From: Paenibacillus kribbensis
GTDB lineage: Bacteria > Bacillota > Bacilli > Paenibacillales > Paenibacillaceae
Assembly (NCBI RefSeq): GCF_002240415.1
Contig: NZ_CP020028.1
Span: 1,823,501-1,887,500, forward strand
DNA: 64,000 nt
Reading direction: 5' to 3'
Of this stretch, positions 37,433-48,731 are shown piece after piece. The translations under genes were made by a program, and so were the position numbers. The notes below the pieces were generated by a model, which did no database searches, had not been told where the DNA came from, and was given only the letters and a program-made list of their open reading frames with translations. Each line of letters starts with the position of its first letter. Position 1 is the stretch's first letter.

Positions 37433-38620
37433 ATGACCGCATCCATACCAAAACATGAACATTCATCCGCGCCTCAAGCGGTTTATCTGCATATACCCTT
37501 TTGCACGAATAAATGCTTTTACTGTGATTTTAACTCTTATGTGCTTAAGGACCAGCCGGTTATGGAATACCTGTATGCACTGGAACGGGAGATGGAAAAT
37601 ACGGTTAAGCTTCACCCCCCAGGAGAAATCAAAACGATTTTTGTCGGGGGCGGAACGCCAACCACGCTCAATCCGAAGGAAATGGAATATTTCCTGAAAA
37701 GTGTTCGAACCTACTTCCCGAACTGGTCGGAGGATATCGAATTTTCCATGGAAGCCAATCCGGGTACAACCGATTATGAAAAACTCTCCGTGATGAAAGA
37801 GGGCGGTGTCAACCGACTCAGCTTCGGAGTGCAGGCTTTTCAGAATGAGCTGCTTACAGGTATTGGTCGCATTCATAATACAGATGATGTATATCGTAGT
37901 CTGGAAAATGCACGTAAGGTCGGATTGGACAATCTGTCGATTGACCTGATGTTCGGCTTGCCGAACCAAACCGTGGACATGCTGAATGAGAGCGTCAGTA
38001 GAGCGCTGGAGCTGGAGCTCCCTCATTACTCTATCTATAGCTTAAAGGTTGAAGAAAATACGCTCTTCCACACGCTATACCAGAAAAATCAGCTTCCACT
38101 TCCACATGAGGATGATGAATTGGAAATGTACTTGCTTCTCATGCGCCGTATGAAAGAAGCGGGTTATGAGCAGTACGAGATTAGCAATTTTGCGAAACCT
38201 GGTTTGGGCAGTAAGCACAATATGACCTATTGGCGTAATGAGGACTATTACGGTCTCGGCGCCGGCGCGCATGGATATGTTGGCAGAGAACGTCATATGA
38301 ACATTAAAGGCATTACTCCATATGTAGAGGCTACCCGTAACGGTCTGCCCCGTCTGGACAGCTTTGAGGTGCCAGCAGCAGAGGCGATGGAGGACTTTCT
38401 TATGGTTGGCCTGAGAATGTTGGAGGGCGTATCCAAGTCCCGCTTTGAAGCTCAATTTGATCAGGCGCTGGAAGATACGTTCACAGTCCCTCTCGGGAAA
38501 ATGCTGAATGCGGGGTTGATCGAAGCAGTCGAGGATGGTTACCGTCTGAGCGAACGCGGTATTTTATTCGGAAATGATGTATTTGCAGAGTTCATCGGTT
38601 CTATTACGGTAAATTCATAG
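37433..38620 (+). CDS. hemW: Heme chaperone HemW (radical SAM)
   Basis: Radical SAM protein of the HemW group (formerly HemN-like), 395 aa, which inserts heme into respiratory enzymes. The 4Fe-4S cysteines are C24, C28 and C31 (IPFCTNKCFYCDF), followed by GGGTPTTL (about 70-77), SMEANPGT and SFGVQAF. The Cys found after the CxxxCxxC in true coproporphyrinogen dehydrogenase (CxxxCxxCxC) is absent (CDF), which argues for HemW. ATG 37433 follows AAGGAGG. Confidence 0.93.
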   Translation: MTASIPKHEHSSAPQAVYLHIPFCTNKCFYCDFNSYVLKDQPVMEYLYALEREMENTVKLHPPGEIKTIFVGGGTPTTLNPKEMEYFLKSVRTYFPNWSEDIEFSMEANPGTTDYEKLSVMKEGGVNRLSFGVQAFQNELLTGIGRIHNTDDVYRSLENARKVGLDNLSIDLMFGLPNQTVDMLNESVSRALELELPHYSIYSLKVEENTLFHTLYQKNQLPLPHEDDELEMYLLLMRRMKEAGYEQYEISNFAKPGLGSKHNMTYWRNEDYYGLGAGAHGYVGRERHMNIKGITPYVEATRNGLPRLDSFEVPAAEAMEDFLMVGLRMLEGVSKSRFEAQFDQALEDTFTVPLGKMLNAGLIEAVEDGYRLSERGILFGNDVFAEFIGSITVNS

Positions 38621-38792
38621 GTCCATAAATTCATAAGGATAAGCTTCAATACAGCACGTTTCAACTTCGCAAGCTGGAGCGATCTATTGATAACATCATT
38701 CTGTCACAGCAGGGTAAATGGAGTATTGCGATTCTATGCGTAATGTTGTATATTTATTCATTATATGCGGCAAGCGGCAGGGGGAGAGCAAG

Positions 38793-39269
38793 ATGGCTTC
38801 AGTGTGTAAAGATGTATTGTGCAGAAGTGCGGTTCCTGAAGATGTGGAGCCTTTATATCAAATGATTAGCGGCTATGCGGAGCGAGGGATTATGCTGCCA
38901 CGTTCAAGGGAAGTACTTACGCGCCAACTGGAGCTGTTTATTGTTGCAGAAGTGGACGGCGAAGTCGTGGGTTGTGGTTCTTTATGCAAACTGGGCGCTG
39001 ATTTGGTAGAGATTCGCTCCCTTGGCATCTCTGAGGGATATAAAGGAATGGGCATTGGCTCCAAGCTCGTAGAGGGCCTTATAATAGAAGCAAGGCGACA
39101 ACGTATCCCTAAAATTATGGCTTTGACCTATGAGGTCTCCTTTTTTATAAAAAACGGTTTTGATGTCGTAAACAAAGAGATTTTCCCTGAAAAGGTATGG
39201 ACCGATTGCATTCACTGTAGCAAACAAAATAACTGCGATGAAATCGCAGTGCTGAAAATACTGAACTAA
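38793..39269 (+). CDS. GNAT acetyltransferase, short N-acetylglutamate-synthase-like
   Basis: Acetyl-CoA-dependent N-acetyltransferase of 158 aa. The CoA-binding loop is GYKGMGIGSKLVEGL (about 94-108). The pattern GIMLPRSREVL, EIRSLGISEGYKG and the end NKEIFPEKVWTDCIHCSKQNNCDEIAVLK is that of short-form ArgA-like N-acetylglutamate synthases, including the Cys motif near the C-terminus. Arginine biosynthesis is therefore possible but not shown. ATG 38793 follows GGGGGAGAG; the frame is open back to 38718 without support. It is inserted between hemW and hrcA, which are adjacent in Bacillus. Confidence 0.85.
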   Translation: MASVCKDVLCRSAVPEDVEPLYQMISGYAERGIMLPRSREVLTRQLELFIVAEVDGEVVGCGSLCKLGADLVEIRSLGISEGYKGMGIGSKLVEGLIIEARRQRIPKIMALTYEVSFFIKNGFDVVNKEIFPEKVWTDCIHCSKQNNCDEIAVLKILN

Positions 39270-39299
39270 CCTGTAAGCAATGAGGTTAGTTCTTTTTTT
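39264..39299 (+). terminator. Terminator of the GNAT gene
   Basis: AACTAACCT (39264-39272) pairs with AGGTTAGTT (39282-39290), then CTTTTTTT. The stem includes the stop codon. Confidence 0.88.
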
Positions 39300-39311
39300 C
39301 GTTAGGTCGTA

Positions 39312-39451
39312 ATGGTGCTGTACAAGCGAAGCGGTCGCTTTAAAAGCTTTCCGTAGGAAAGCTCGCTTCGGAAGCATCACTTCCCCGGATTTCTACCTTA
39401 CCAAAGGTTTTATTCAAGAAATCTGGGGGCGGTGGCGATGGGAAGCACCAT
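39312..39451. repeat. Large imperfect palindrome A, upstream of the hrcA promoter
   Basis: A 140-bp inverted repeat. Outer arms are ATGGTGCT (39312-39319) and AGCACCAT (39444-39451); inner arms are CCCCGGATTTC (39383-39393) and GAAATCTGGGG (39418-39428). The left half contains a further small hairpin around AAAGCTTTCC. It carries GCGAAGCGGTCGC and GGCGATGGGAAG, close to motifs in palindromes B and C. With the hrcA promoter and CIRCE it fills the 370-bp gap before hrcA. Confidence 0.7.
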
Positions 39452-39519
39452 CCGGCTGCGTAGTGGCACAATAAGAAACTTTAAAGTTCGGCTTATATAA
39501 TTGAAAATACTGATCTGAC

Positions 39520-39549
39520 TTGACAATGATCAGGTCCGTTTGGTATTTT
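39520..39549 (+). promoter_or_regulatory. Sigma-A promoter of the hrcA operon
   Basis: A perfect TTGACA (39520-39525) and TATTTT (39544-39549) with 18 bp between, immediately upstream of the CIRCE element. Confidence 0.7.
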
Positions 39550-39560
39550 TGTATTAATGG

Positions 39561-39587
39561 TTAGCACTCATCGCGAACGAGTGCTAA
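39561..39587. promoter_or_regulatory. CIRCE operator (HrcA binding site)
   Basis: TTAGCACTC (39561-39569), nine bases, GAGTGCTAA (39579-39587): an exact match to the CIRCE consensus. HrcA binds it and represses the heat-shock operon; GroEL helps HrcA fold. It is 52 bp before hrcA. Confidence 0.97.
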
Positions 39588-39639
39588 TGATTCCATTTTA
39601 CAATCAGGCTATTATGGATAACAATAAGGGGGGATTCAC

Positions 39640-40671
39640 TTGTTAACCGAACGTCAGAGACTCATTTTGAATGCAATTATTGATGACTACATTCGTTCGG
39701 CTGAGCCAGTGGGTTCCCGCAGCATATCCAAAAGGCAGGATGTCGGATTCAGCCCCGCCACGATCCGCAACGAAATGTCGGATTTGGAGGAACAGGGCTA
39801 TCTGGAGCAACCCCACACTTCTGCGGGACGCATCCCGTCTCATAAAGGCTATCGTTATTATGTGGACCATCTGGTGCCACTGAATACACTGAAGCCTGTG
39901 GAAATGCGGGAACTCAAAGCCTTTTACGCCGAAAAGCTGAATGTAATGGAGCAAGTGATCCAGCATGCGTCCGGCATTTTGTCTCATATGACCAATTATA
40001 CTTCCATCCTGCTTGGGCCGGAGGTTTTTCATACTTCATTGCGTCACTTTCAGCTATTGCCGCTCAACGAAACGACGGCTGTGGCGATTATTGTGACCAA
40101 TACCGGTCAGGTGGAGAATAAGACGGTGGATATTCCGCCGGGAATTTCGATTTCCGAGATGGAGAAAGTTGTGAATTTACTGAACAGCAAGCTGGTCGGT
40201 GTGCCGATTTATCAGCTTAAATCACGTCTTTACACTGCGCTTGGTCAGGAAATGGAGAAGCATGTGTCTCATTTTGAGGACGCTATGAAGGTACTGGATA
40301 AAGCACTGGATAATGAATCAGATCAGCGCCTGTATTTGAGTGGTGCCACGAACATGCTCAATCAGCCTGAATTTAAAGATGTAGAAAAGGTTAAACATAT
40401 TCTTGATCTGCTGGAGGAAACACCAACGCTGCTTAAACTGATGACACCTGTTCCCGGAGCGCCTGAAATGCAGGTGCGCATCGGTACGGAAAATGATCAT
40501 GAGGCGTTTGCCAATTGCAGTCTGATCACCGCTACGTATGCGATAGATGGGGAAGCGTTGGGTACCATAGGTATACTGGGTCCGACGCGGATGGAGTATG
40601 CGAGAGTGATTAACATTCTGGATATTCTATCTAAGGATTTGACCGTAATGCTTACGCAGCGGTTTAAATAG
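39640..40671 (+). CDS. hrcA: Heat-inducible transcription repressor HrcA
   Basis: Repressor of the class I heat-shock genes, 343 aa, acting at the CIRCE site just upstream and so on its own operon. N-terminal winged helix: MLTERQRLILNAIIDDYIRSAEPVGSRSISKR, then SPATIRNEMSDLEEQGYLEQPHTSAGRIPSHKGYRYYVD (about 35-75). The rest is the dimerisation and GAF-like domain, ending GTIGILGPTRMEYARVINILD. The start is TTG 39640 behind AAGGGGGGA. Confidence 0.97.
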   Translation: MLTERQRLILNAIIDDYIRSAEPVGSRSISKRQDVGFSPATIRNEMSDLEEQGYLEQPHTSAGRIPSHKGYRYYVDHLVPLNTLKPVEMRELKAFYAEKLNVMEQVIQHASGILSHMTNYTSILLGPEVFHTSLRHFQLLPLNETTAVAIIVTNTGQVENKTVDIPPGISISEMEKVVNLLNSKLVGVPIYQLKSRLYTALGQEMEKHVSHFEDAMKVLDKALDNESDQRLYLSGATNMLNQPEFKDVEKVKHILDLLEETPTLLKLMTPVPGAPEMQVRIGTENDHEAFANCSLITATYAIDGEALGTIGILGPTRMEYARVINILDILSKDLTVMLTQRFK

Positions 40672-40792
40672 AACAAGAATGCGCAGTTTATAGTTCCACA
40701 TGTTCCGTGCTCGGAAACGTTTTGTATCCTGCGCGGATGTATTGCTGCGTGTTTTTGTAAGGGTAGTTACAACTTGAAGGAGGTGAAACATT

Positions 40793-41368
40793 TTGAAGGA
40801 AGAACAAGCGTTCCAAGAAGAAAAACAACAAAATGTAAGCACAGAGGAAGCTACCGAGACGATCCAGGAGCAGGAAGAGCCGGTGAATGAAGCGGCAGCA
40901 ATGGAAGCCCAGGAAGAAGACACAGAGGTGGCAAAGCTTCGTGCAGAGGCTGAGGAGCATCAACAGCGGTTTTTGCGCGCACAGGCGGATTTTGACAATT
41001 TCCGTCGCCGCACGTTAAAAGAGAAAGAAGAACTCGCTAAGTATGCGTCTATGAAGCTGGTCACCGAGCTGGTACCTGTTCTCGATAACTTCGAGCGTGC
41101 GCTGGCAACAGCACAGCAGGGAGCAGAGACTGAGTCGTTCGCCAAGGGTGTAGAGATGATTTTCCGCCAGTTTGAGGGTGTGCTTCAGGCTGAGGGAGTG
41201 ACGGCCATGAATTCAGTGGGTCAACCGTTTAATCCTGATTTCCATCAGGCCATTATGCAGGTGGAAAGCGAAGAGCATGAGGAAGGCATCGTCGTTGAAG
41301 AGGTGCAAAAAGGATACATGCTGAAGGACAAGGTACTTCGTCCAGCCATGGTAAAAGTAAGCATGTAG
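40793..41368 (+). CDS. grpE: Nucleotide exchange factor GrpE
   Basis: Exchanges ADP for ATP on DnaK, 191 aa. The first 50 residues are acidic and Glu/Gln-rich. A long coiled coil follows (about 50-100: AKLRAEAEEHQQRFLRAQADFDNFRRRT), then the four-helix and beta-wing domain (VPVLDNFERAL, GVTAMNSVGQPFNPDFHQAIMQVE, VEEVQKGYMLKDKVLRPAMVKVS). The start is TTG 40793 with AAGGAGGTGA at the right distance. Second gene of the hrcA operon. Confidence 0.97.
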   Translation: MKEEQAFQEEKQQNVSTEEATETIQEQEEPVNEAAAMEAQEEDTEVAKLRAEAEEHQQRFLRAQADFDNFRRRTLKEKEELAKYASMKLVTELVPVLDNFERALATAQQGAETESFAKGVEMIFRQFEGVLQAEGVTAMNSVGQPFNPDFHQAIMQVESEEHEEGIVVEEVQKGYMLKDKVLRPAMVKVSM

Positions 41369-41403
41369 CTTTTTCAATATACATTTAGCAGCACATGAAT
41401 TGA

Positions 41404-43302
<1,899 letters not shown>

Positions 43303-43463
43303 GCTACGGATCGGGAGTGGCATTACAGTACACCGGTGCGTTATAATACACTGAATAGTATCTAGCAGCGTAGCTGCCTTGATAAATAACGATAAGACTG
43401 TAGAGTAACCGTTATTTTCAGGATAAATAAGCATATTACGGGTTGTACTGCCTTGAAATGATG

Positions 43464-43507
43464 GGAAGGTCAAAGCCGGGTCATCCCGTGCCTTTGGCTT
43501 TCCTTTT
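43464..43507 (+). terminator. Hairpin between dnaK and dnaJ
   Basis: GGAAGGTCAAAGCC (43464-43477) pairs imperfectly with the stretch ending GGCTTTCC (43496-43503), followed by TTTTA. It probably works as a partial terminator or mRNA-processing site that lowers dnaJ relative to dnaK. Confidence 0.6.
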
Positions 43508-43547
43508 ATATGTAGTGCAGACGCGTTGTAGGCATGGGGGTGGAACA

Positions 43548-44675
43548 TTGGCTGATAAGCGTGATTATTATGAGGTGCTGGGCGTCGCGAAGGGCGCTTC
43601 GGATGAAGAAGTCAAAAAGGCTTACCGTAAGCTTGCGCGTCAGTATCATCCGGACGTGAACAAGGCTGCGGACGCGGAAAGCAAATTTAAAGAAGTGAAA
43701 GAGGCCTATGACGTTCTCAGCGATGGTCAGAAGCGGGCAAGATATGACCAATACGGTCATGTAGACCCGAACCAGGGCATGGGAGGCGGCTTCGGTGGAG
43801 CCGACTTCGGTGGCGGGTTTGGCGATATTTTTGATATGTTTTTTGGTGGTGGCGGCAACGGTCGGCGTGACCCGAATGCACCACAACGTGGGAATGATCT
43901 CCAATATACGATGACGATCGAATTCAAGGAAGCGGTGTTCGGTAAGGAAACCGACATTCATATTGGACGTACGGAAACATGTGATACGTGTCACGGTACG
44001 GGAGCCAAAGCGGGCACCAAGCCACAAACCTGCTCCGTCTGCCACGGTAGCGGACAGGAAGAAGTGGTGCAGAATACACCATTTGGTCGTATGGTTAATC
44101 GTCGGGCTTGCTCCAATTGCGGCGGTGCAGGAAAGATCATTAAGGAAAAATGTACAACTTGTAGCGGTTCTGGCCGTGTGCGCAAGCAGCGTAAAATTCA
44201 TATCCGTATTCCAGCGGGGGTGGATGATGGCTCGCAAATGCGTATCAACGGTGAGGGCGAAGGCGGTATCAACGGAGGACCGGCAGGTGACCTGTACGTC
44301 GTGTTCCGTGTGAAGTCGCATGACTTCTTCGAGCGCGAGGGAGACGACATCTACTGTGAAATTCCGCTGACGTTCTCGCAGGCGGCACTGGGAGATGAAA
44401 TTGAAATTCCGACGCTGACCGAGAAAGTGAAGCTGAAAGTTCCAGCGGGTACGCAAACGGGCACCTATTTCCGTCTTAAAGGCAAAGGTGTGCCGAAGCT
44501 GCGTGGTGTAGGTCAGGGTGACCAGCATATTAAGGTGGTTGTAGTAACACCTAGCAAGCTGAGTGAGGAGCAAAAGGACCTCCTGCGTCAATTCTCTGCG
44601 CTTAGCGGAGAGCAGACACACGAAAATGAGCAATCCTTTTTTGACCGTGTGAAGCGTGCCTTCCGAGGCGACTAA
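43548..44675 (+). CDS. dnaJ: Chaperone DnaJ (Hsp40)
   Basis: Type I J-domain co-chaperone, 375 aa. The J domain spans 1-70 with HPD in YHPDVNK (about 34-36). A Gly/Phe region follows (about 75-110). The zinc-binding domain has four CxxCxGxG repeats ([44 protein letters not shown]), and the C-terminal substrate domains follow. The start is TTG 43548 ([12 protein letters not shown]) behind GGGGGTGGA; the frame is open back to 43443 but that part includes the hairpin. Confidence 0.97.
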   Translation: MADKRDYYEVLGVAKGASDEEVKKAYRKLARQYHPDVNKAADAESKFKEVKEAYDVLSDGQKRARYDQYGHVDPNQGMGGGFGGADFGGGFGDIFDMFFGGGGNGRRDPNAPQRGNDLQYTMTIEFKEAVFGKETDIHIGRTETCDTCHGTGAKAGTKPQTCSVCHGSGQEEVVQNTPFGRMVNRRACSNCGGAGKIIKEKCTTCSGSGRVRKQRKIHIRIPAGVDDGSQMRINGEGEGGINGGPAGDLYVVFRVKSHDFFEREGDDIYCEIPLTFSQAALGDEIEIPTLTEKVKLKVPAGTQTGTYFRLKGKGVPKLRGVGQGDQHIKVVVVTPSKLSEEQKDLLRQFSALSGEQTHENEQSFFDRVKRAFRGD

Positions 44676-44835
44676 TCCAAGGAAAGAATCGCGGAGCTTC
44701 AACCATGAATCAGAGGGGACTATTCCGCAATTGCGGGGTAGTTCCATTTTTTATTCTGGATTTACGTAAACACATACATAACCATTTTTGTATAAGCGTA
44801 CTGAGCTATTGGCGCTTAATCTTAAGTAGAAAGGG

Positions 44836-46488
44836 GTGAGTCTCATCGCAATTTCACAGCTAAAGCTGCGTCGGGGGAAACCGCAAATAAAACTCAGAAG
44901 GTTGATTACACTGCTGGTTTGTCTCGTTATGGCACTTGTACTTTTACCAGTAACACTCTTGTTTGCGGACAGAGTTGAGCATGAAACCGAAATGGGGCTG
45001 GAGGAAAAGGCCATGTCCATCGCACGTACACTCGCTCACACACCTATTATTGTTGAACAATTGCAACAACCCGGTTCGTCTTCCTCCTTGCAGGAGTATG
45101 TGCGGAAGGTTTCATCTGCTAATCATGTTCAGTTTATCGTCGTTATGGACATGAAGGGCATTCGTAAAACGCACCCGGATGCCAGGATGATCGGCAAAGC
45201 CTTTGTTGGAGGAGACGAATATACTGCACTTCATGGTCATGAGAGTGTATCTGTTGCGAAGGGAACATTGGGCCTGTCCATGCGCGCCTTTTCTCCCGTG
45301 TTCAGCTCGACAGGGAAGCGACTGGGAGCGATTGCCGTCGGTATATCCATGCAAGATGTACTGAGAGCCAAGGAAGGCAACTACCGCCTTATTGCTATCG
45401 CCATTGGTGTCGGAATGTTAATCGGCACCGGAGGGGCTGTTGTGCTGGCCCGTAAAATCAAAAATATGCTGGTCGGTCTGGAACCGCCGGAAATCGCACG
45501 CTTGCTGGAGGAGCGCAGTGCTATGCTGCAGTCCATTAAGGAAGGTGTCATTGCGGTGGATGAATCCGGACGTGTCATGTTAATGAATGCAGAAGCGATT
45601 CGTTTGCTAAGGCAAGCGGGAATTGAAGATTTTTCATCCACTGGACAGGAAATTACCGCTTATTTATCCGCTTTCCGATTGCAAGAGGTCTTGGAGGCAA
45701 GCACTCTGCAGATGGATGAGGAAATAGAGCTGGGGGGAATCACTTTTCTTACTACCAGTGTTCCGATACGCGTAAAAGGGGAAATCGTGGGAGCGATTGT
45801 AACCTTTCGGGATAAAACGGAGATGAAGCAGCTGGCCGAGCGTTTGACAGGGGTGTCTCTGTATACGGAGGCACTGCGTGCACAAGCCCACGAATTTATG
45901 AACAAGCTGCATGTTATTATGGGGATGGTACATCTGCGAATGTACGATAAATTGGAGCATTACATTATGGATGCCGTTGAGCATCATCAGGTGGAGATTG
46001 GCTCCATTACCCGGCAGATTAAGGACCCTGTTATGGCGGGTTTTGTGCTGGGGAAATTAAGCCGGGCCAGAGAGGTCGGGGTGAGTTTTGAACTGACTCC
46101 GGGGAGCTATTTGCCCGAATCGGGTCAAACCCAAACGATTCATGAGTTGATTACGATTCTTGGTAATTTGTTTGATAATGCAGTGGAGGCGATGGAATCT
46201 CTCCAGTATAAGCGGATTACCCTTTCGCTTTATTATGATAAACATCAGAAGAACGGATGTCTGACCTGTATCATGAGTGACAATGGTCCAGGTATACCGG
46301 AAGAGCTCGTAAAGACGGTATTTGAAAAAGGCTTTTCGACCAAGGGAGAGTCGCGGGGAATGGGGCTTTATCTGGTGGCGCAAAGCGTGAAAAGATTACA
46401 GGGTAGTGTAGAGCTGATTCCAGCCGAGCAAGGGTGCTGTTTTGAGATTACGATCCCATATATGACGAGGAATGATGAACATGATTAA
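44836..46488 (+). CDS. Sensor histidine kinase of the DcuS/CitA/MalK family
   Basis: Membrane sensor of a two-component system, 550 aa. TM1 is at about 23-43, an extracytoplasmic PAS-like (Cache) ligand domain at about 44-180 (FIVVMDMKGIRKTHPDARMIGKAF), TM2 at about 183-204, and a cytosolic PAS domain at about 222-330. The phospho-acceptor is H352 in AHEFMNKLHVIMGM, and the ATPase domain has N, G1 and G2 boxes (LFDNAVEAM, DNGPGI, GMGLYLV). The neighbours (2-hydroxycarboxylate symporter, malic enzyme) suggest it senses malate. The start is uncertain: GTG 44836 overlaps its own AAGGGG site, and ATT 44851 is a possible alternative. Confidence 0.9.
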   Translation: MSLIAISQLKLRRGKPQIKLRRLITLLVCLVMALVLLPVTLLFADRVEHETEMGLEEKAMSIARTLAHTPIIVEQLQQPGSSSSLQEYVRKVSSANHVQFIVVMDMKGIRKTHPDARMIGKAFVGGDEYTALHGHESVSVAKGTLGLSMRAFSPVFSSTGKRLGAIAVGISMQDVLRAKEGNYRLIAIAIGVGMLIGTGGAVVLARKIKNMLVGLEPPEIARLLEERSAMLQSIKEGVIAVDESGRVMLMNAEAIRLLRQAGIEDFSSTGQEITAYLSAFRLQEVLEASTLQMDEEIELGGITFLTTSVPIRVKGEIVGAIVTFRDKTEMKQLAERLTGVSLYTEALRAQAHEFMNKLHVIMGMVHLRMYDKLEHYIMDAVEHHQVEIGSITRQIKDPVMAGFVLGKLSRAREVGVSFELTPGSYLPESGQTQTIHELITILGNLFDNAVEAMESLQYKRITLSLYYDKHQKNGCLTCIMSDNGPGIPEELVKTVFEKGFSTKGESRGMGLYLVAQSVKRLQGSVELIPAEQGCCFEITIPYMTRNDEHD

Positions 46489-47200
46489 TGTCCTGATTGT
46501 AGAAGATGATCCGATGGTTGCCGAATTTAACCGCAAATATATGGAGCAGGTAGAGGGTTTTCAATGTAAAGGCTGGGCTTCTTCTGTAGAAGAGGCCAAG
46601 AAATTTTTGGCTGAGCAGGCCGTTGATCTGGTTTTACTAGATGTGTATATGCAGGAAAGCAACGGCCTGGATTTGCTGTCATTCATACGGGAGGCAGGAG
46701 TGAATGTGGATGTCATTGTGATCTCGGCTGCAAGTGACATGAACAGTGTCAAGAAAGCGATGAATTTCGGCGCGGTGGATTATTTGATTAAGCCGTTCCA
46801 CTTTAATCGCTTTCTGGAGGCACTTACGGGTTATCGGGAGCATATCAGCATCGTGCGTGAAAGCAGTTTGCTTTCACAGGAGGAACTGGACCGTCTTTTA
46901 TATCATAAAAGCTCTACTAAGGACTTGGCCCGATTGCCCAAAGGGGTAACCAAGTCAACGCTGGCCATGATATGGAATTGTATCAGGCAGCATGAAGCGA
47001 CGCTATTTTCAACCGAGGACATTGCAGAAAGTGCAGGGATATCCAGAGTGTCTATGCGCAAATACCTGACTTTTTTGACGGAGATTGAGGTGCTTGCCAT
47101 GGAAACGATTTATGGTACGATCGGACGACCTGTGTACCAATATCGTATTTTGCCACAGGCAGAAGAAATCATGGCCGGTTATGATTTAGGCTCCCTTTGA
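46481..47200 (+). CDS. Response regulator of the CitB/DcuR/MalR family
   Basis: Partner of the preceding kinase, 239 aa. The receiver domain covers 1-120 (VLIVEDDPMVAEF, phospho-acceptor D54 in VLLDVYM, Lys of LIKPFHF). The C-terminal helix-turn-helix (about 165-205, STEDIAESAGISRVSMRKYLTFL) is of the CitB type. It overlaps the kinase gene by eight bases. ATG 46481 has better spacing to GAGG than the ATGs at 46472 and 46475. It likely activates the symporter gene downstream. Confidence 0.93.
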   Translation: MINVLIVEDDPMVAEFNRKYMEQVEGFQCKGWASSVEEAKKFLAEQAVDLVLLDVYMQESNGLDLLSFIREAGVNVDVIVISAASDMNSVKKAMNFGAVDYLIKPFHFNRFLEALTGYREHISIVRESSLLSQEELDRLLYHKSSTKDLARLPKGVTKSTLAMIWNCIRQHEATLFSTEDIAESAGISRVSMRKYLTFLTEIEVLAMETIYGTIGRPVYQYRILPQAEEIMAGYDLGSL

Positions 47201-47240
47201 TTACTTTAATTACAAAAGTGCATTATTAGTTTTAAAACCA

Positions 47241-47255
47241 AATAAAGCGTTTTCC
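47241..47255 (+). promoter_or_regulatory. Weak cre-like site before the symporter gene
   Basis: ATAAAGCGTTTTCC fits the catabolite-responsive consensus TGWAANCGNTNWCA at most positions but fails at the first two and the last. CcpA control of malate use would make sense, but the match is marginal. Confidence 0.3.
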
Positions 47256-47272
47256 AAGGTGTACAATGAAAT

Positions 47273-47308
47273 CATGATCATCGTTCGTTACTACGAGACC
47301 TGATCATG
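47273..47308. promoter_or_regulatory. Inverted repeat before the symporter gene
   Basis: CATGATCA (47273-47280) and TGATCATG (47301-47308) are exact inverted repeats with 20 bp between, 26 bp before the symporter start. It may be a binding site for the adjacent response regulator, or an RNA hairpin in the leader. Confidence 0.45.
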
Positions 47309-47333
47309 GTTCTTAACACAAGGAGGGAGCTTT

Positions 47334-48677
47334 ATGGAAAATGCAACAAACCAGGGTGTCATTCAAAAGGAACAAAAATGGCATAAAAATCCTGTAGAAG
47401 CAATCAAGATGCTAGGCAAGATAAAACTCGGGGTGATTCCACTCCCGCTTTACCTCGTGATCGCGCTGGTTATATACTTGGCTGCGGTTACACAAAAACT
47501 TCCGAACGATATGTTGGGCGGATTCGCCGTCATCATGATTTTAGGCATACTGTTCAGTGAACTGGGGTTCAAACTTCCGTTGCTCAAGCATATTGGCGGT
47601 CCGGCCATTTTGTCACTCATGGTTCCATCGTTGATGGTATTCTGGAATATGTTCAGTCCGTCCGCGATGGATGCTGTACACACGCTTATGAAGACTTCGA
47701 ATTTCCTTTATTTCTATATCGCTTGCCTGGTAACCGGCAGTATTCTTGGTATGGATCGCAAAATGTTGATTAACGGGATCGTGAAAATTTTTGCCCCTAT
47801 CATCATTGGTTCTATTGCAGCCGTTGCGGTTGGCATGGTCGTAGGAATGGCTTTTGGCTACAGTGCCTACCATACGTTCTTTTATATCATTATTCCGATT
47901 ATCTCCGGTGGGATTGGGGAAGGAATTTTGCCTTTGTCCATTTCGTATGGATTGGTCCTGGGCAAAGATTCGGCGATATTCGTATCCCAGTTTATCCCTG
48001 CTGCCATCATCGGGAACATCGTTGCAATTATAGGGGCGGGTGTTCTTAAGAGATTAGCAGAGAAGAAACCGAGTACTTCTGGTAACGGGAAGTTGTTGAA
48101 ACTCGATGAAGAGAAGAAGTTATCTCCTGCAAGTTTGGAGCAACCTATTTCTTTTCCACTGATGGGTGGTGGATTGCTATTAGCCTGTACCTTCTTTATC
48201 GTAGGCAAGCTGCTGGAGCCGTATCTTCATATTCCAGGCCCGATTCTGATGATTTTGGCAGCGGCGATCATCAAATGTGTTCAAGTCATGCCGAATCAGC
48301 TGGAAACAGGAGCTTTTCATCTGTACAAATTCATTACGGCAAGCCTGACGTGGCCATTGATGGTAGGTCTGGGGATTTTATATGTGCCTCTGGATAGTGT
48401 GGTTGGGATTTTGACGATTCCTTATGCCATTACCTGTGCATCTGTCGTGGTTGCACTGATTGTTACTGGGTATTTTACCGGAAAATGGATTAACATGTAC
48501 CCGGTAGAAGCTGCAATCGTGACCAGTTGTCGTGGCGGATTGGGAGGTACGGGGGATGTGGCCATCTTGTCTGCATCGAATCGGATGGAACTGATGCCTT
48601 TCGCACAAATTGCAACTCGTATCGGCGGGGCAGCCACGGTCATTTTAGCAACTTTGTTACTCAAATTATGGAGCTAA
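47334..48677 (+). CDS. 2-hydroxycarboxylate transporter (CitS/MaeN type)
   Basis: Sodium symporter of the 2HCT family (PF03390), 447 aa, probably for malate, given the malic enzyme gene that follows. About eleven hydrophobic segments are visible. The two family GGxG loops are present, GGIGEGILPLSISYG (about 188-202) and SCRGGLGGTGDVAILSASNRMELMPFAQI (about 399-427), which form the re-entrant substrate site. The ATG follows ACAAGGAGGGAG. It begins 133 bp after the regulator gene, with its own leader. Confidence 0.92.
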   Translation: MENATNQGVIQKEQKWHKNPVEAIKMLGKIKLGVIPLPLYLVIALVIYLAAVTQKLPNDMLGGFAVIMILGILFSELGFKLPLLKHIGGPAILSLMVPSLMVFWNMFSPSAMDAVHTLMKTSNFLYFYIACLVTGSILGMDRKMLINGIVKIFAPIIIGSIAAVAVGMVVGMAFGYSAYHTFFYIIIPIISGGIGEGILPLSISYGLVLGKDSAIFVSQFIPAAIIGNIVAIIGAGVLKRLAEKKPSTSGNGKLLKLDEEKKLSPASLEQPISFPLMGGGLLLACTFFIVGKLLEPYLHIPGPILMILAAAIIKCVQVMPNQLETGAFHLYKFITASLTWPLMVGLGILYVPLDSVVGILTIPYAITCASVVVALIVTGYFTGKWINMYPVEAAIVTSCRGGLGGTGDVAILSASNRMELMPFAQIATRIGGAATVILATLLLKLWS

Positions 48678-48731
48678 CGAGTTTTATCTCTAAGCATAGA
48701 AATCATAGCTTAAAAATACAGACCTGAAAGG

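Noticed and set aside
43506..44747. Long open frame antisense to dnaJ
   Set aside because: Same cause as for dnaK: shadow of a strongly biased gene, with no ribosome site or protein-like pattern.
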